Assembly: GCA_018240745.1 (NCBI GenBank)
Contig: JAFEFF010000214.1
Span: 19,194 to 83,193, forward strand
DNA length: 64,000 nucleotides
Direction: 5' to 3'
From: Pseudomonadota bacterium
Lineage (GTDB): Bacteria; Pseudomonadota; Alphaproteobacteria; Reyranellales; Reyranellaceae
Under the pieces are notes generated by a model. It did no database searches. It saw only the letters and a program-made list of their open reading frames with translations, and was not told where the DNA came from. The position numbers and the translations under genes are program-made. Each line of letters starts with the position of its first letter. Position 1 is the stretch's first letter. This document shows, piece by piece, positions 36,764 to 47,344 of this stretch.

Positions 36764-37315
36764 ATGGCGACGGGGTTGGTCAGCCACTTCGTCGCCATGG
36801 CGCAGAACAACGCCTGGGCCAACCACCGGCTGCTCAGCGCCTGCGAGGCGCTGACGCCGGAGGAGTTCGCGGCGCCACGAGTGAGCTTCTTCCCGTCACT
36901 GCGGCTCACCTTGAACCATATCCTGGACGTCGACCTGTACTACCTCGCGGCCCTGGAGGGCGGCGATGCGATCGGCCGCATCAAGGCGCCCGCTTCGGAC
37001 TATGCCGACGCACGCTCCCTTCGGCTGGTCCAGACCGCGACCGACAGGCGGCTGATCGCCTTCTGCGAGCGGCAGACCGAGGAGACGCTTCAGCGCGACT
37101 GGCACCTGCCGCGGCTCAACCGCAAGCCGCCGCCCTCCAGGGTCGCCAACATCCTGGAGCACTTGTTCCAGCACGACATCCATCACCGCGGCCAGGCGCA
37201 CGCCATGCTGGCGAGCACGAACATCAAGCCGCCGCAGCTCGACGAGTTCTTCCTCGCCGGGGAAGAAGATCTGCGACGCGACGAGCTTCGCGCGCTCGGC
37301 CTGCCGCTGCGTTGA
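36764..37315 (+). CDS. DinB-family protein
   Basis: 183 residues. It begins HFVAMAQNNAWANHRLLSACEAL, the typical first helix of the DinB/YfiT four-helix bundle, and has the three expected metal-binding histidines in LNHILDVDLYYL and HDIHHRGQAHAML. Such proteins bind a divalent metal and often act as bacillithiol- or glutathione-type transferases, but many have no assigned activity. It starts 10 bp after acnA and is probably co-transcribed with it. The name comes from a damage-inducible Bacillus gene and does not imply DNA polymerase IV. Confidence 0.88.
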   Translation: MATGLVSHFVAMAQNNAWANHRLLSACEALTPEEFAAPRVSFFPSLRLTLNHILDVDLYYLAALEGGDAIGRIKAPASDYADARSLRLVQTATDRRLIAFCERQTEETLQRDWHLPRLNRKPPPSRVANILEHLFQHDIHHRGQAHAMLASTNIKPPQLDEFFLAGEEDLRRDELRALGLPLR

Positions 37316-37343
37316 TGAAGCAGGCGCGCGTCATGCTCAGCCT

Positions 37344-37369
37344 TTCCTCCCCATTCATATGGGGAGGAA
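37344..37369. repeat. Hairpin that contains the next gene's ribosome site
   Basis: TTCCTCCCCAT (37344-37354) and ATGGGGAGGAA (37359-37369) form an 11-bp perfect stem with loop TCAT. The right arm GGGGAGGAA is the only good ribosome binding site for the ATG at 37377, 7 bases beyond. Related CCTCCCC/GGGGAGG hairpins occur at 3404, 47345 and 63859. Confidence 0.75.
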
Positions 37370-37376
37370 GCTCGAC

Positions 37377-38498
37377 ATGAAGTCGCGCGCCTCTTTCGCC
37401 GGCGCCGCCGTCGAAGTCAGCGACCTCGGTCGCTCGATCGCCTTTCATCGCCTGTGGCTGCCGACGCTCGGCTTTCATCGTGTCTGGGCGAGCCCCGGCC
37501 GGGTGATGTGGTCGCGCGGCTACGACCATTTCGTCATGCGCCAGGCGAGCGAGGGCGTGTCATACGGGCCCGGTGCGCTGTGGCTCGCGGTGTCGGCCGA
37601 GAGCCGCACCCAGGTCGACGAGGTCTATGCCGTGCTCAAGGAAGCAGGCACCGAGATCCTGCAGCCGCCGACCGAGCTCGACTACTTTGCACCGGGCTAC
37701 TACTCGGTCGCCTTTCGCGATCCCGACGGCGTGCCGATCGAAGTGGCGCATCGCTGGGAGGATCTCCCCGACCTGAGTGACGCCGAGTCGGTCAAGGTGC
37801 CGGGCCACGGCGTCACGCTCGGCGGCTACTTCTTCAAGCCGCAGGCCGGCAAGCCGCCCTACCCGGCGGTGATCCTGCTGCACGGATTCGCGCAGAACGC
37901 CTCGCACCTCGCGGCGCTGGCGCGCCTCACCGCGGCCAACGGCTATGCCGCGCTGGCGCTGTCGCTGCGCGGCTGGCTGGGCAGCGAGGGCGAGAGCGAC
38001 CAGGGCCTGCGCCAGCCGCTCGACGTGCTGGCAGCGATCGATTGGATGGCCAAGCGGCCGCTGGTCGACCGCGAGCGGATCGCCCTGGTCGGCAACTCGA
38101 TGGGCGGTCAGGTGGCGCTGCTGACCGCGGCGCACCGCCCGCCGATCCGCGCCGTCGCCGCCTTCCATCCGCCGATCGACCTCGCCGCCTGGCGTGAGGC
38201 CAATCCGTTCGTGCGCGACTATCTCGACGATCTCTGCGGGCCCGAGGGTCTGCCGGTGCGCTCGCCGATCTTCCGGGTGGCGCAGATCGACGTGCCGGTC
38301 CTGCTGGTCCACGGCGACAAGGACGAGAACGTTTCCGTGGAGCAGACCGAGACCATGGCGGCGTCCTTGAAAAACCATGGCAAGGAAGTCGAAACTTTCA
38401 TCGTGCCCGGCGCCACCCACTATTTCACCGAGCAGCACAACGCCGATGCCCGGCGCAAGCTGTTCGAGTTCCTGCGCCGCCATCTCGGTCGGAGTTAA
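37377..38498 (+). CDS. Fusion of a VOC (glyoxalase-like) domain and an alpha/beta hydrolase
   Basis: 373 residues from ATG 37377, chosen for the GGGGAGG site. Residues about 5-125 form a VOC domain (SFAGAAVEVSDLGRSIAFH, YYSVAFRDPDGVPIEVAHRW, with a possible metal Glu). Residues about 140-373 are a dienelactone-hydrolase-like alpha/beta hydrolase: VILLHGFAQNASHLAALA (oxyanion loop), ALVGNSMGGQVALL (Ser nucleophile), DKDENVSVEQ (acid) and GATHYFTEQ (His). Joining a VOC enzyme, often a ring-cleaving dioxygenase or lyase, to a hydrolase suggests two successive steps on one compound. I see no stop between the two parts, so the fusion is genuine in this sequence. The substrate is unknown. Confidence 0.87.
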   Translation: MKSRASFAGAAVEVSDLGRSIAFHRLWLPTLGFHRVWASPGRVMWSRGYDHFVMRQASEGVSYGPGALWLAVSAESRTQVDEVYAVLKEAGTEILQPPTELDYFAPGYYSVAFRDPDGVPIEVAHRWEDLPDLSDAESVKVPGHGVTLGGYFFKPQAGKPPYPAVILLHGFAQNASHLAALARLTAANGYAALALSLRGWLGSEGESDQGLRQPLDVLAAIDWMAKRPLVDRERIALVGNSMGGQVALLTAAHRPPIRAVAAFHPPIDLAAWREANPFVRDYLDDLCGPEGLPVRSPIFRVAQIDVPVLLVHGDKDENVSVEQTETMAASLKNHGKEVETFIVPGATHYFTEQHNADARRKLFEFLRRHLGRS

Positions 38499-38508
38499 GT
38501 GGTGATCC

Positions 38509-38757
38509 CTACTTCCGGTCGTCGGGACGCGGCGCTTCGCCGGTCTTGCGCCGCATCAGCTTGTCGAAAGCCTTCATATCCGCCCGCGATCGACGCTCGG
38601 CGAACCACGATGCCGCATTCAAGGCCGACACCTTTTGCGCCACGGCGAGCGCAATGAACTGATTCACGCTGATACCTTCGCGCCTGGCGAGTTTCGCCAC
38701 TTCGGCCCGAATACTCGCTGGAAGCCGTAGAGGATAGGTCGCTGAAGTCGTCTTCAC
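38509..38757 (-). CDS. Ribbon-helix-helix antitoxin-like protein
   Basis: 82 residues. TYPLRLPASIRAEVAKLARREGISVNQFIALAVAQKV is a ribbon-helix-helix DNA-binding domain (strand, helix, GISVNQF turn, helix) like HicB-type or CopG antitoxins. The basic tail (RRSRADMKAFDKLMRRKTG) would wrap the toxin. Its ATG overlaps the stop of the PIN toxin by 4 bases (ATGA), so the toxin is translated first. It would neutralise the toxin and repress the operon. Confidence 0.85.
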   Translation of the reverse strand: MKTTSATYPLRLPASIRAEVAKLARREGISVNQFIALAVAQKVSALNAASWFAERRSRADMKAFDKLMRRKTGEAPRPDDRK

Positions 38758-39176
38758 GTCATGATCCTTTTCAGCGCCTCTCGCGGCGCCAATACTGCGA
38801 TACCGAACTCGTTCGGGACGTCGCCATAATCCCGACGATCGAACGTTACAATGGCGTCAGCATGACCGTTGATCACCGCGTCGAGCACCATATCGTCGTT
38901 GGCGTCGCGCAAGCGGCCGCGCCAGAGAAAGTGGGCTTCCACCTCGTCGACCAGATTGGCCACGGCATCGAGAAAAATCCGCACGTCATCGCGATCCAGG
39001 CCCGCTGCCGCCCGATGTTCTTGCCGTTCGCAGATCGCCTCGTATTCCACAAAGAGCGCCACTGTCGCCAGCAGAACGACCCGCCGGCGCCGAGCCGCCA
39101 TCAAAATGGCAGCCGATGCGCCGGAGGGGCTGCGCATGCCCGCCACAACGACATCGGTGTCGAGCACCAGCCTCAT
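38754..39176 (-). CDS. PIN-domain toxin (putative ribonuclease)
   Basis: 140 residues. A PIN fold of the COG1569 type: MRLVLDTDVVVAGMRSPSGAS gives the first acidic residues, VEYEAICERQEH the second, and DANDDMVLDAVINGHADAIVTFDRRDY the cluster that binds Mg2+. Such toxins cut RNA. It is the first gene of a two-gene unit with the RHH protein, which reverses the usual antitoxin-first order. The 102 bp upstream (39177-39278), shared with the divergent nitroreductase gene, should hold the promoter. Confidence 0.87.
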   Translation of the reverse strand: MRLVLDTDVVVAGMRSPSGASAAILMAARRRRVVLLATVALFVEYEAICERQEHRAAAGLDRDDVRIFLDAVANLVDEVEAHFLWRGRLRDANDDMVLDAVINGHADAIVTFDRRDYGDVPNEFGIAVLAPREALKRIMT

Positions 39177-39278
39177 GGGTCGATTCTAACCCGCGGAAAT
39201 GATTTCTCACCGCCTGCGTGTGGCGCTGTGCCATCTACCTCGATACGGTCCACTCAACGAATGGAGGACCATCCCTGT

Positions 39279-39950
39279 ATGAAGGTGTCGGACGCGATCA
39301 ACAGCCGCCGGTCGATGCGGGTCTTCAAGGCGGATCCCGTGGCCAAGGCGGACGTCGAATGGATCATCGGCAACGCCAACCGGGCGGCGTCGAACGGCAA
39401 TCTGCAGCCCTGGAAGCTCTATGTGACCATGGGCGCCGCCCGCAAGCGGCTGTCGACGGCGATCCTGTCGGCAATGGATTCCAACGATCACGGCCCGGGC
39501 GCGGAGTACAGCGTCTACCCCAGGGAATTCACGCCGGTTTACGACGCGCGCCGCAAGACGGTCGGCAAGCAGCTCTACACCCTGCTCGGCGTGCCGCGCG
39601 GCGACAGCGCCGGCATGACCAGGCAGTTCCGCAAGAACTACGAGTTCTTCGACGCGCCGGTCGGCATGATCCTGTGCGTCGAGCGGCGCATGGAAAAGGG
39701 CCAGTGGATAGACTGCGGCATCTTCCTCGACCAGCTGATGCTGCTCGCGCGCGAGAAAGGCCTGCACACCTGCCCGCAGGCCGCATTCAGCCGCTATCAG
39801 CACGTGGTGCGGCGCGAGCTCAAGGTGCCTGACGACCAGGTCGTGATCTGCGGCCTGGCGATGGGCTATGCCGATCCTGACGCCGTGCCCAACAACCTGA
39901 TCACCGAGCGCGCGCCGATCTCCGACTTCACCACCTGGTTCACGGAGTGA
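39279..39950 (+). CDS. Nitroreductase-family flavoprotein
   Basis: 223 residues from ATG 39279; GGAGG at 39263 lies 11 bases upstream, and an earlier ATG at 39261 overlaps that site. The N-terminus VSDAINSRRSMRVFKADPV and NRAASNGNLQPWKLYV are the classic FMN-binding segments, and DCGIFLDQLMLLAREKGLHTCPQ plus VICGLAMGYADPDAVPNN complete the fold. It should reduce nitro groups, quinones or enones with NAD(P)H. A 49-residue ORF overlaps its stop (GTGA), so it probably heads a small operon with two membrane proteins. Confidence 0.92.
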   Translation: MKVSDAINSRRSMRVFKADPVAKADVEWIIGNANRAASNGNLQPWKLYVTMGAARKRLSTAILSAMDSNDHGPGAEYSVYPREFTPVYDARRKTVGKQLYTLLGVPRGDSAGMTRQFRKNYEFFDAPVGMILCVERRMEKGQWIDCGIFLDQLMLLAREKGLHTCPQAAFSRYQHVVRRELKVPDDQVVICGLAMGYADPDAVPNNLITERAPISDFTTWFTE

Positions 39951-40096
39951 CGTCAACGCGCAGAGACCTCGTCGTCGCGGCGGTCTTCTGCGCCGTCGTC
40001 GGTCTCTACGATGCGTTCTACGTCTGGTGCCTGGTCACCGGCGGGCCGCTGGTGATCTTGCCGTTCGGCGGGATTGCGTGGCGGCGACCGGCATGA
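39947..40096 (+). CDS. Hidden 49-residue membrane protein
   Basis: GTG at 39947 overlaps the nitroreductase stop (GTGA) and the TGA at 40094 overlaps the ATG of the next gene (ATGA). The product begins MTSTRRDLVVAAVFCAVVGL and continues YDAFYVWCLVTGGPLVILPFG, giving one or two hydrophobic segments after a basic N-terminus (positive-inside). The length and the two 4-base overlaps argue that it is a real gene rather than a spacer. I do not recognise a family. Confidence 0.6.
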   Translation: MTSTRRDLVVAAVFCAVVGLYDAFYVWCLVTGGPLVILPFGGIAWRRPA

Positions 40097-41544
40097 AAAC
40101 GGCGGGCCAAGCCCGAGCGTCTAGCGGGGCCAAACATCCCACTCTCGAGCACAGCGACTGGGCGCTACTGGCTGCGTTCGTCGTCGTCGCGGTGCTGGGC
40201 AGCTTGACGCACTGCCTCATGGTGCACGACGGCGCCGTCATCCTGGGAGCAGTGTGGCTCGGCGACGCGTGGGATCTCTATCTCAACCAAATCGCCGCGC
40301 GGTCAGTTTCGACATTCGTACTCTTTGGACCAGCGTGGGCACTGCGCTCCGCAGTACCTCTCTCCTCTGATGGCTTCCTGACCAGCGCGCACGCGCTTTA
40401 CTTCCTGGTGCCGCTGGGATTCTGGTTCTTCATCCGGCGCGTCGAGCCCAATGCTGCATTTTCGCGCCTCTATCTGGCCATTGCACTAGCGTTTGTCTTC
40501 TTTCCGAGCGAGCTCATCGTCGGCATCGGGCTTTGGATGATTTGGGCCGCCCTGATCGCACGGCCGGACTGTACGACCGGTCAATTGATCATCAGCACCG
40601 TGATACTGGGTGCCCTTATGGTTTTCACCCACCCTGCGACAATGCTGATGACGGCGGCATACCTGTTGCTCGGCGCGGCACTCGCAGCTTCGGGCAGGCA
40701 TTTTCCCAAACCGACATTGTTGGCTGCCGGAGCGATGACCGCCTTGCTCCTCGCCGGCTACCTTATCACCAGCCGTCTCCTGCCAACCACGAATCCGACG
40801 ATCATTCGCGCTTTGGCTGAAAACCAGTTCGATTTTGTCAATCCGTGGTGGATGTTGGCGACTTTGGGTCGCTCTCCCGTGCTCCCGGCCCTATGGCTTC
40901 TCCTCGTCGCGCCCGGTGCAAGTGCGGCACGACTTCGTTGGCGCCTTTCTCCCGCGGCGGTGGTCTGCATCTTCGGCCTCGGCCTATGGTTCGCCGCGAA
41001 CGGTGTCACGCAGGTCACCTGGATCTATGTACGACACTTCGGCGTCTATGCGCTGGTCCTGGCGTTGGCCTTGGCGATCGTCGACCCTCCGATGTGGTCG
41101 CGAGTGGCGCCGCGCGCTTTGACGTCCTTTGCCACGATCATGGCCGTGGCAGCGATCTCCTACAGCGTCGACCTGACGCTGCTCGACCGATATATTGCTT
41201 CGCGCACGCCCGACCACGCGCTGGAAGACGCCGAAACCTTGACGCCGCCGTGGCCGCCGCCGAGACAGGCTCCTACCGCCCGTCGAATCTTGTTCAAATG
41301 GACAGCGGGCCCCGACTATGTTCGAGACGTCGTGGTGCCGGACTATGATTGGTATTTGCTGACGCTGGCCTTCCAGAGCTTCTTCCTCTCGCAACGGACC
41401 GCCATCCTCTATCACAGCATCTCGGACGCGGGCTGGGTTCCGTATGAATGCCCTCCTGTCAGGCGCGCCCTTGCGGCAGCACGCGATCAGGGTGATGCGA
41501 GGTTTCTTCAATTCGTCCTGGCGCACCATTACTGCACGCCATAA
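40093..41544 (+). CDS. Polytopic membrane protein of unknown function
   Basis: 483 residues from ATG 40093, chosen because it overlaps the small membrane ORF's stop. About ten hydrophobic helices occur (for example WALLAAFVVVAVLGSLTHCL, LYLAIALAFVFFPSELIVGI, LLAAGAMTALLLAGYLI, YALVLALALAIVDPPMW), with a large loop before a hydrophilic C-terminal third (residues about 370-483). The overall pattern resembles integral-membrane glycosyltransferases or polymer-export proteins, but I see no catalytic motif. Base composition looks lower in GC than its neighbours, with more A/T at third positions, so it may have been acquired. Confidence 0.75.
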   Translation: MKTAGQARASSGAKHPTLEHSDWALLAAFVVVAVLGSLTHCLMVHDGAVILGAVWLGDAWDLYLNQIAARSVSTFVLFGPAWALRSAVPLSSDGFLTSAHALYFLVPLGFWFFIRRVEPNAAFSRLYLAIALAFVFFPSELIVGIGLWMIWAALIARPDCTTGQLIISTVILGALMVFTHPATMLMTAAYLLLGAALAASGRHFPKPTLLAAGAMTALLLAGYLITSRLLPTTNPTIIRALAENQFDFVNPWWMLATLGRSPVLPALWLLLVAPGASAARLRWRLSPAAVVCIFGLGLWFAANGVTQVTWIYVRHFGVYALVLALALAIVDPPMWSRVAPRALTSFATIMAVAAISYSVDLTLLDRYIASRTPDHALEDAETLTPPWPPPRQAPTARRILFKWTAGPDYVRDVVVPDYDWYLLTLAFQSFFLSQRTAILYHSISDAGWVPYECPPVRRALAAARDQGDARFLQFVLAHHYCTP

Positions 41545-41666
41545 ACCGCTGTTCGGTCACTGCAGCACGCCGCGCCGTCGGCTTCCAGGGCCAAGGATGC
41601 GCTGAAAGGCGAATTGCGGGCGGTCGCAGCCGCGCGCTAAAACTTGAGGGAATTGGGAGGATGTCC

Positions 41667-43604
<1,938 letters not shown>

Positions 43605-43612
43605 GGAGTCCG

Positions 43613-44977
43613 ATGGCCAATCCCCCAGCAAATCCTGGGATCCTGCAGCTCGCTGCCGATCTGGCGGCGGGGCGCACCTCCTCGCGCAAGCTCACCGACG
43701 AGGCGATCGCGCGCATCGAGGACCCCAAGGGCGAAGGCTCTCGCGCCTTCGTGAAGGTCTACAAGCAACAGGCGATCGCCGCGGCCGATGCCAGCGATGC
43801 CCAACGTAAGGCGGGGCTGGTGCCCGGTCCGCTCGCCGGCATTCCTGTTTCGATCAAGAATTTGTGTGACGTCGCAGGGGAGACCACGCTCGCGGGCTCC
43901 AAGGCGCTCGACGATGCGCCGCCCGCCCGGCAGGACGCACCGGTGGTGGCGCGGCTGCGCGCGGCCGGCGCGGTGATCGTCGGCAGCACCAACATGAGCG
44001 AGTTCGCCTTCTCGGGCGTCGGCTTCAACCCGCATTACGGCACGCCGGGCAACCCGGCCGACCGCAAGCGGGTGCCGGGCGGCTCTTCGTCGGGTGCGGC
44101 GGTTTCGGTCGGCGACCGCATGGCGGTGGCGGCGCTCGGCACCGATACCGGCGGTTCGGTGCGCATTCCGGCCGCCGTCTGCGGCATCACCGGCTTCAAG
44201 CCGACCGCGCGGCGCGTACCGATCGACGGCGTGGTGCCGCTCTCGACCTCGCTCGATTCGATCGGCCCGCTCGCCAACTCGGTCGAGTGCTGCGCCATCG
44301 TCGACGCGGTGTTCGCCGGAGAATTCCTGGCAGGGCCGATCACGATCCCGGATCCCGCGCCGCTCGCCGGCCTGCGCTTCGGGATCCCCAGGCAGTTCGT
44401 GATGGACGAGCTCGACCCGACGGTCGCCAAGGCGTTCGACCGCGCCTGCAAGGCTCTGTCGACCAAGGGCGTGAAGGTCGAGCAGGTCGAGTTGCCGCAA
44501 CTCAACGAGTTGCCGGCGATCAACGCCAAGGGCGGGTTCGCTGCGTCCGAAGCCTATGCCTGGCACCAGAAGCTGCTCGCCCGCCGCGGCAAGGACTACG
44601 ACCCGATCATCCATCCGCGCATCCTGCGCGGCCGGGAGATGAGCGCGGCCGACTACATCGACCTTCTGGCCGCGCGCACCGACCTGCAGAAGCGCGTCGC
44701 GGCCGTGACCTCGAACTACGACGCCATCGTCATGCCGACCTGCGCCATCGTTGCGCCGACGCTCGACGAGGTCTCGACCCCCGAGGGCTTCACCGGAAAG
44801 AACCTCCTGCTGCTGCGCAACACCACGGTCGGCAACTTCCTCGACCGCTGCGCCATCAGCCTGCCCTGCCACACCGCCGGCGAGCTGCCGGTCGGCTTCA
44901 TGCTGATGGGCGAGACCATGGCCGACAAGCGCGTGCTGGCGATGGCCCGCAGCGTTGCACCCGTGGTGAGAGGCTGA
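43613..44977 (+). CDS. Amidase-signature family amidohydrolase
   Basis: 454 residues; TAAGGAGTCCG, which includes the acs stop, supplies the ribosome site. The Ser-cisSer-Lys triad is present: Lys82 (GIPVSIKNL), the cis-Ser in VPGGSSSGAAVSV (about 158-160) and Ser182 in GTDTGGSVRIPAAVCG. This family splits amides such as indole-3-acetamide, malonamide or allophanate, and includes GatA. There is no GatB/C nearby and the sequence is shorter than GatA, so a catabolic amidase is more likely. Linkage with acs hints that an acyl group released here could be activated by the synthetase. Confidence 0.93.
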   Translation: MANPPANPGILQLAADLAAGRTSSRKLTDEAIARIEDPKGEGSRAFVKVYKQQAIAAADASDAQRKAGLVPGPLAGIPVSIKNLCDVAGETTLAGSKALDDAPPARQDAPVVARLRAAGAVIVGSTNMSEFAFSGVGFNPHYGTPGNPADRKRVPGGSSSGAAVSVGDRMAVAALGTDTGGSVRIPAAVCGITGFKPTARRVPIDGVVPLSTSLDSIGPLANSVECCAIVDAVFAGEFLAGPITIPDPAPLAGLRFGIPRQFVMDELDPTVAKAFDRACKALSTKGVKVEQVELPQLNELPAINAKGGFAASEAYAWHQKLLARRGKDYDPIIHPRILRGREMSAADYIDLLAARTDLQKRVAAVTSNYDAIVMPTCAIVAPTLDEVSTPEGFTGKNLLLLRNTTVGNFLDRCAISLPCHTAGELPVGFMLMGETMADKRVLAMARSVAPVVRG

Positions 44978-45046
44978 GCGCGTTGCGCAGCCTGCGTGAG
45001 AGGACTACCGTTCCCGCCTTGGTTTTCCGTGACCTTGGAGGCGGGC

Positions 45047-46510
45047 ATGAGTTCTCATCGCAGTCCTTCAGAAGTACGCGCATCGCTCAAGCATCCGATC
45101 ATCGACGGCGACGGCCACTGGGTGGAGTACAACCCGGTGTTTGCCGAACGGATGCGCAAGCTCGCCGGCGACAAGGCGGCTGACGGCTTCATCGTTTCAC
45201 AGCGCCGCATTCCCGACGCGCTGAAGCTCTCGATCGCCGAACGCAAGCAGCGCGGCATCGCCATGGAGGGCTACTGGACGCGGCAGTCGACCAACACGCG
45301 CGACCGCGCCACCGCCATGATGCCGCGCATGCTGTACGACCGCCTCGACGAGCTCGGCATCGACTTCGGCATCGTCTATCCGACCGCCGGGTTGAGCGTG
45401 CCGCGTATCCAGGACGACGCGACGCGGCGCGCCGTCTGCCGCGGCTTCAACCTCGTGACCGCCGAGTATTTCGACAAGCTGGGCGACCGCCTCACGCCCG
45501 CCGCGGTCATCCCGATGTTCACGCCCGAGGAGGCGATCGAGGAGCTCGAGTTCTGCGTCAAGCAGCTCGGCGCCAAGGTCGGCATGTTCGGCAACGCCGC
45601 CCGGCGCATGGCAAAGGCCAAGGACCTCGATCCCGACCTGGCCCGCCACACCGTGACCTACGAGCGGTTCGCCATCGACAGCGACCACGACTACGACCCG
45701 GTCTGGCAGAAGTGCCGCGAGCTCGGCATTGCGCCGACCTTCCATGCCGGCGGACGCGGCTTCGGCCTGCGCAACTCGCCCAGCAACTTCACCTACAACC
45801 ACATCGGCCACTTCGCCGCCGCCGGCCATGCGATCGCCAAGGGCCTGTTCCTGGGCGGCGTGACGCGGCGCTTCCCCGACGTCAACTTCGCCTTCCTCGA
45901 GGGCGGCGTCGGCTGGGGCTGCCAGCTGTTCGCCGACCTGATCGAGCATTGGGAGCGGCGCGGCGCCAAGGGCATCGCCTACATGGATCCCAGGAAGCTC
46001 GACCGCAAGCTGTTGCGCGGCCTGGTCGACAAGTACGGCTACGGCGATATCGCCGCCGAGCTCGACCGGCGCGACGGCTGGCCCTCCGCCGAGGAGGACG
46101 AGCCCACCGGCGGCGTGCCGGTGCTCGACGACTTCGCCGCGTGCAAGATCACGCGCAAGGAGGATTGGGTCGATCTCTATGCCCGGCCCTACTACTTCGG
46201 CTGCGAGGCGGACGACCGCATGAACGTCACCGCGTTCGGCCGCGCCAATCCGTTCGGCGCGCGCATCAACGCGATCTTCAGCTCCGACATCGGCCACTTC
46301 GACGTGCCCGACATGCTGTCGCCGGTGCCCGAGGCCTACGAGCTGGTCGAGGACGAGCTGATCACCGAAACCGACTTCCGCGACTTCACCTTCGCCAACG
46401 CCGTGCGCCTGTGGGGCCAGCAAAATCCGCGCTTCTTCGAGGGCACCCGGGTGGCCAGGGAGGCGGCGGCGGTGCTGCAGGGCGGCGCGGTCCGGGCGGC
46501 AGCGGAGTAG
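45047..46510 (+). CDS. Amidohydrolase-2 family metal-dependent hydrolase/decarboxylase
   Basis: 487 residues from ATG 45047 (GGAGG 5 bases upstream). The start HPIIDGDGHWVEYNPVFAERM is the first strand of the TIM barrel, where D-G-H replaces the more usual D-x-H metal pair. LGIAPTFHAGGRGFG gives the metal-binding His after strand 5, and INAIFSSDIGHFDVPDM the late Asp/His. Members are decarboxylases or hydrolases of aromatic and heterocyclic acids (ACMSD superfamily). At 487 residues it belongs to the longer group often found beside catabolic genes; the substrate is unknown. It converges with the metallopeptidase gene. Confidence 0.9.
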   Translation: MSSHRSPSEVRASLKHPIIDGDGHWVEYNPVFAERMRKLAGDKAADGFIVSQRRIPDALKLSIAERKQRGIAMEGYWTRQSTNTRDRATAMMPRMLYDRLDELGIDFGIVYPTAGLSVPRIQDDATRRAVCRGFNLVTAEYFDKLGDRLTPAAVIPMFTPEEAIEELEFCVKQLGAKVGMFGNAARRMAKAKDLDPDLARHTVTYERFAIDSDHDYDPVWQKCRELGIAPTFHAGGRGFGLRNSPSNFTYNHIGHFAAAGHAIAKGLFLGGVTRRFPDVNFAFLEGGVGWGCQLFADLIEHWERRGAKGIAYMDPRKLDRKLLRGLVDKYGYGDIAAELDRRDGWPSAEEDEPTGGVPVLDDFAACKITRKEDWVDLYARPYYFGCEADDRMNVTAFGRANPFGARINAIFSSDIGHFDVPDMLSPVPEAYELVEDELITETDFRDFTFANAVRLWGQQNPRFFEGTRVAREAAAVLQGGAVRAAAE

Positions 46511-46554
46511 CCAGCCAGCCCGGACACGGCTTCGTGCACACGGGCGAGCCGACC

Positions 46555-47274
46555 TCACGCGCCATACTGCAGCAGGACCTCGCCGTTGGCGCGCAGCCAC
46601 GTGCGCGGCGCCTCCATCGGGCCATCGCACAGATCGCGCGTCGCAGCCCAGAAGCGCGGGCCGTGGTTCTTGTGCACGAGATGGGCGACCTCGTGCGCGA
46701 CCAGATAGTCGAGCACTTCAGGCGGCGCAAACACCAGGCGCCACGAGAAAGATAGCCCGCCATCCGGCCCGCAGCTGCCCCAGCGCGAACGGCTGTCGCG
46801 CAAGCCGACCCGCTTGACCGGCCGCTGCAGGCGCTCGGCCTTGGCGTGCACCAACGGCATCAGCCGGCGCCGCAGTTCGGCGATCAGCCAGTCACGCAGA
46901 CGGCGCGGCAGGTGCTCCGGCCGGCCCGCGACATGGATTTCCCTTTCCTCGAGCCACACCGTGCCGCGCGCCTCGGGGCGATGGCGGATGCGATGCGGCA
47001 CGCCGAACAACGGCACTTCGGCGCCGTCCTCGAACGGCCGCGGCGACGGCAGGCGCTTCAGGCGGGCGGCGATCCAGCCGCCCTGCACATGGGCGAAGCG
47101 CAACGCCATGTCGCGCGGCATGCGCATCGGCGCGGTGAGCACGATGCGGCGGCGGGCGCTGTCGACCCGCAGCGAGACGCGGCGCGCGCGATGGCTGCGG
47201 ACGAACGTCACCGGCAGCTCGGCGTCGGCGTGAAGGATCGAGATCTGCTCGGGGTCGGGAAGCGGCGACGGCAC
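46555..47274 (-). CDS. YgjP-like zinc metallopeptidase (DUF45)
   Basis: 239 residues. The zinc site HEVAHLVH (His194, Glu195, His198) and the preceding SRSRWGSCGPDGGLSFSWRLVFAP are the signature of the YgjP/WLM-like DUF45 family. The N-terminal half (VRSHRARRVSLRVDSARRRIVLTAP) is the beta-rich domain of the same family. It is predicted to be a cytoplasmic metal-dependent peptidase; the substrate is unknown. An intergenic hairpin (47345-47368) separates it from msrA upstream. Confidence 0.9.
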   Translation of the reverse strand: MPSPLPDPEQISILHADAELPVTFVRSHRARRVSLRVDSARRRIVLTAPMRMPRDMALRFAHVQGGWIAARLKRLPSPRPFEDGAEVPLFGVPHRIRHRPEARGTVWLEEREIHVAGRPEHLPRRLRDWLIAELRRRLMPLVHAKAERLQRPVKRVGLRDSRSRWGSCGPDGGLSFSWRLVFAPPEVLDYLVAHEVAHLVHKNHGPRFWAATRDLCDGPMEAPRTWLRANGEVLLQYGA

Positions 47275-47344
47275 TCCCGAATCATACGCGGTTACGCCGC
47301 CTTCGGCAGCGGCTCCGTGCGTCGGCGCGACCTTGGCAAAGCCA

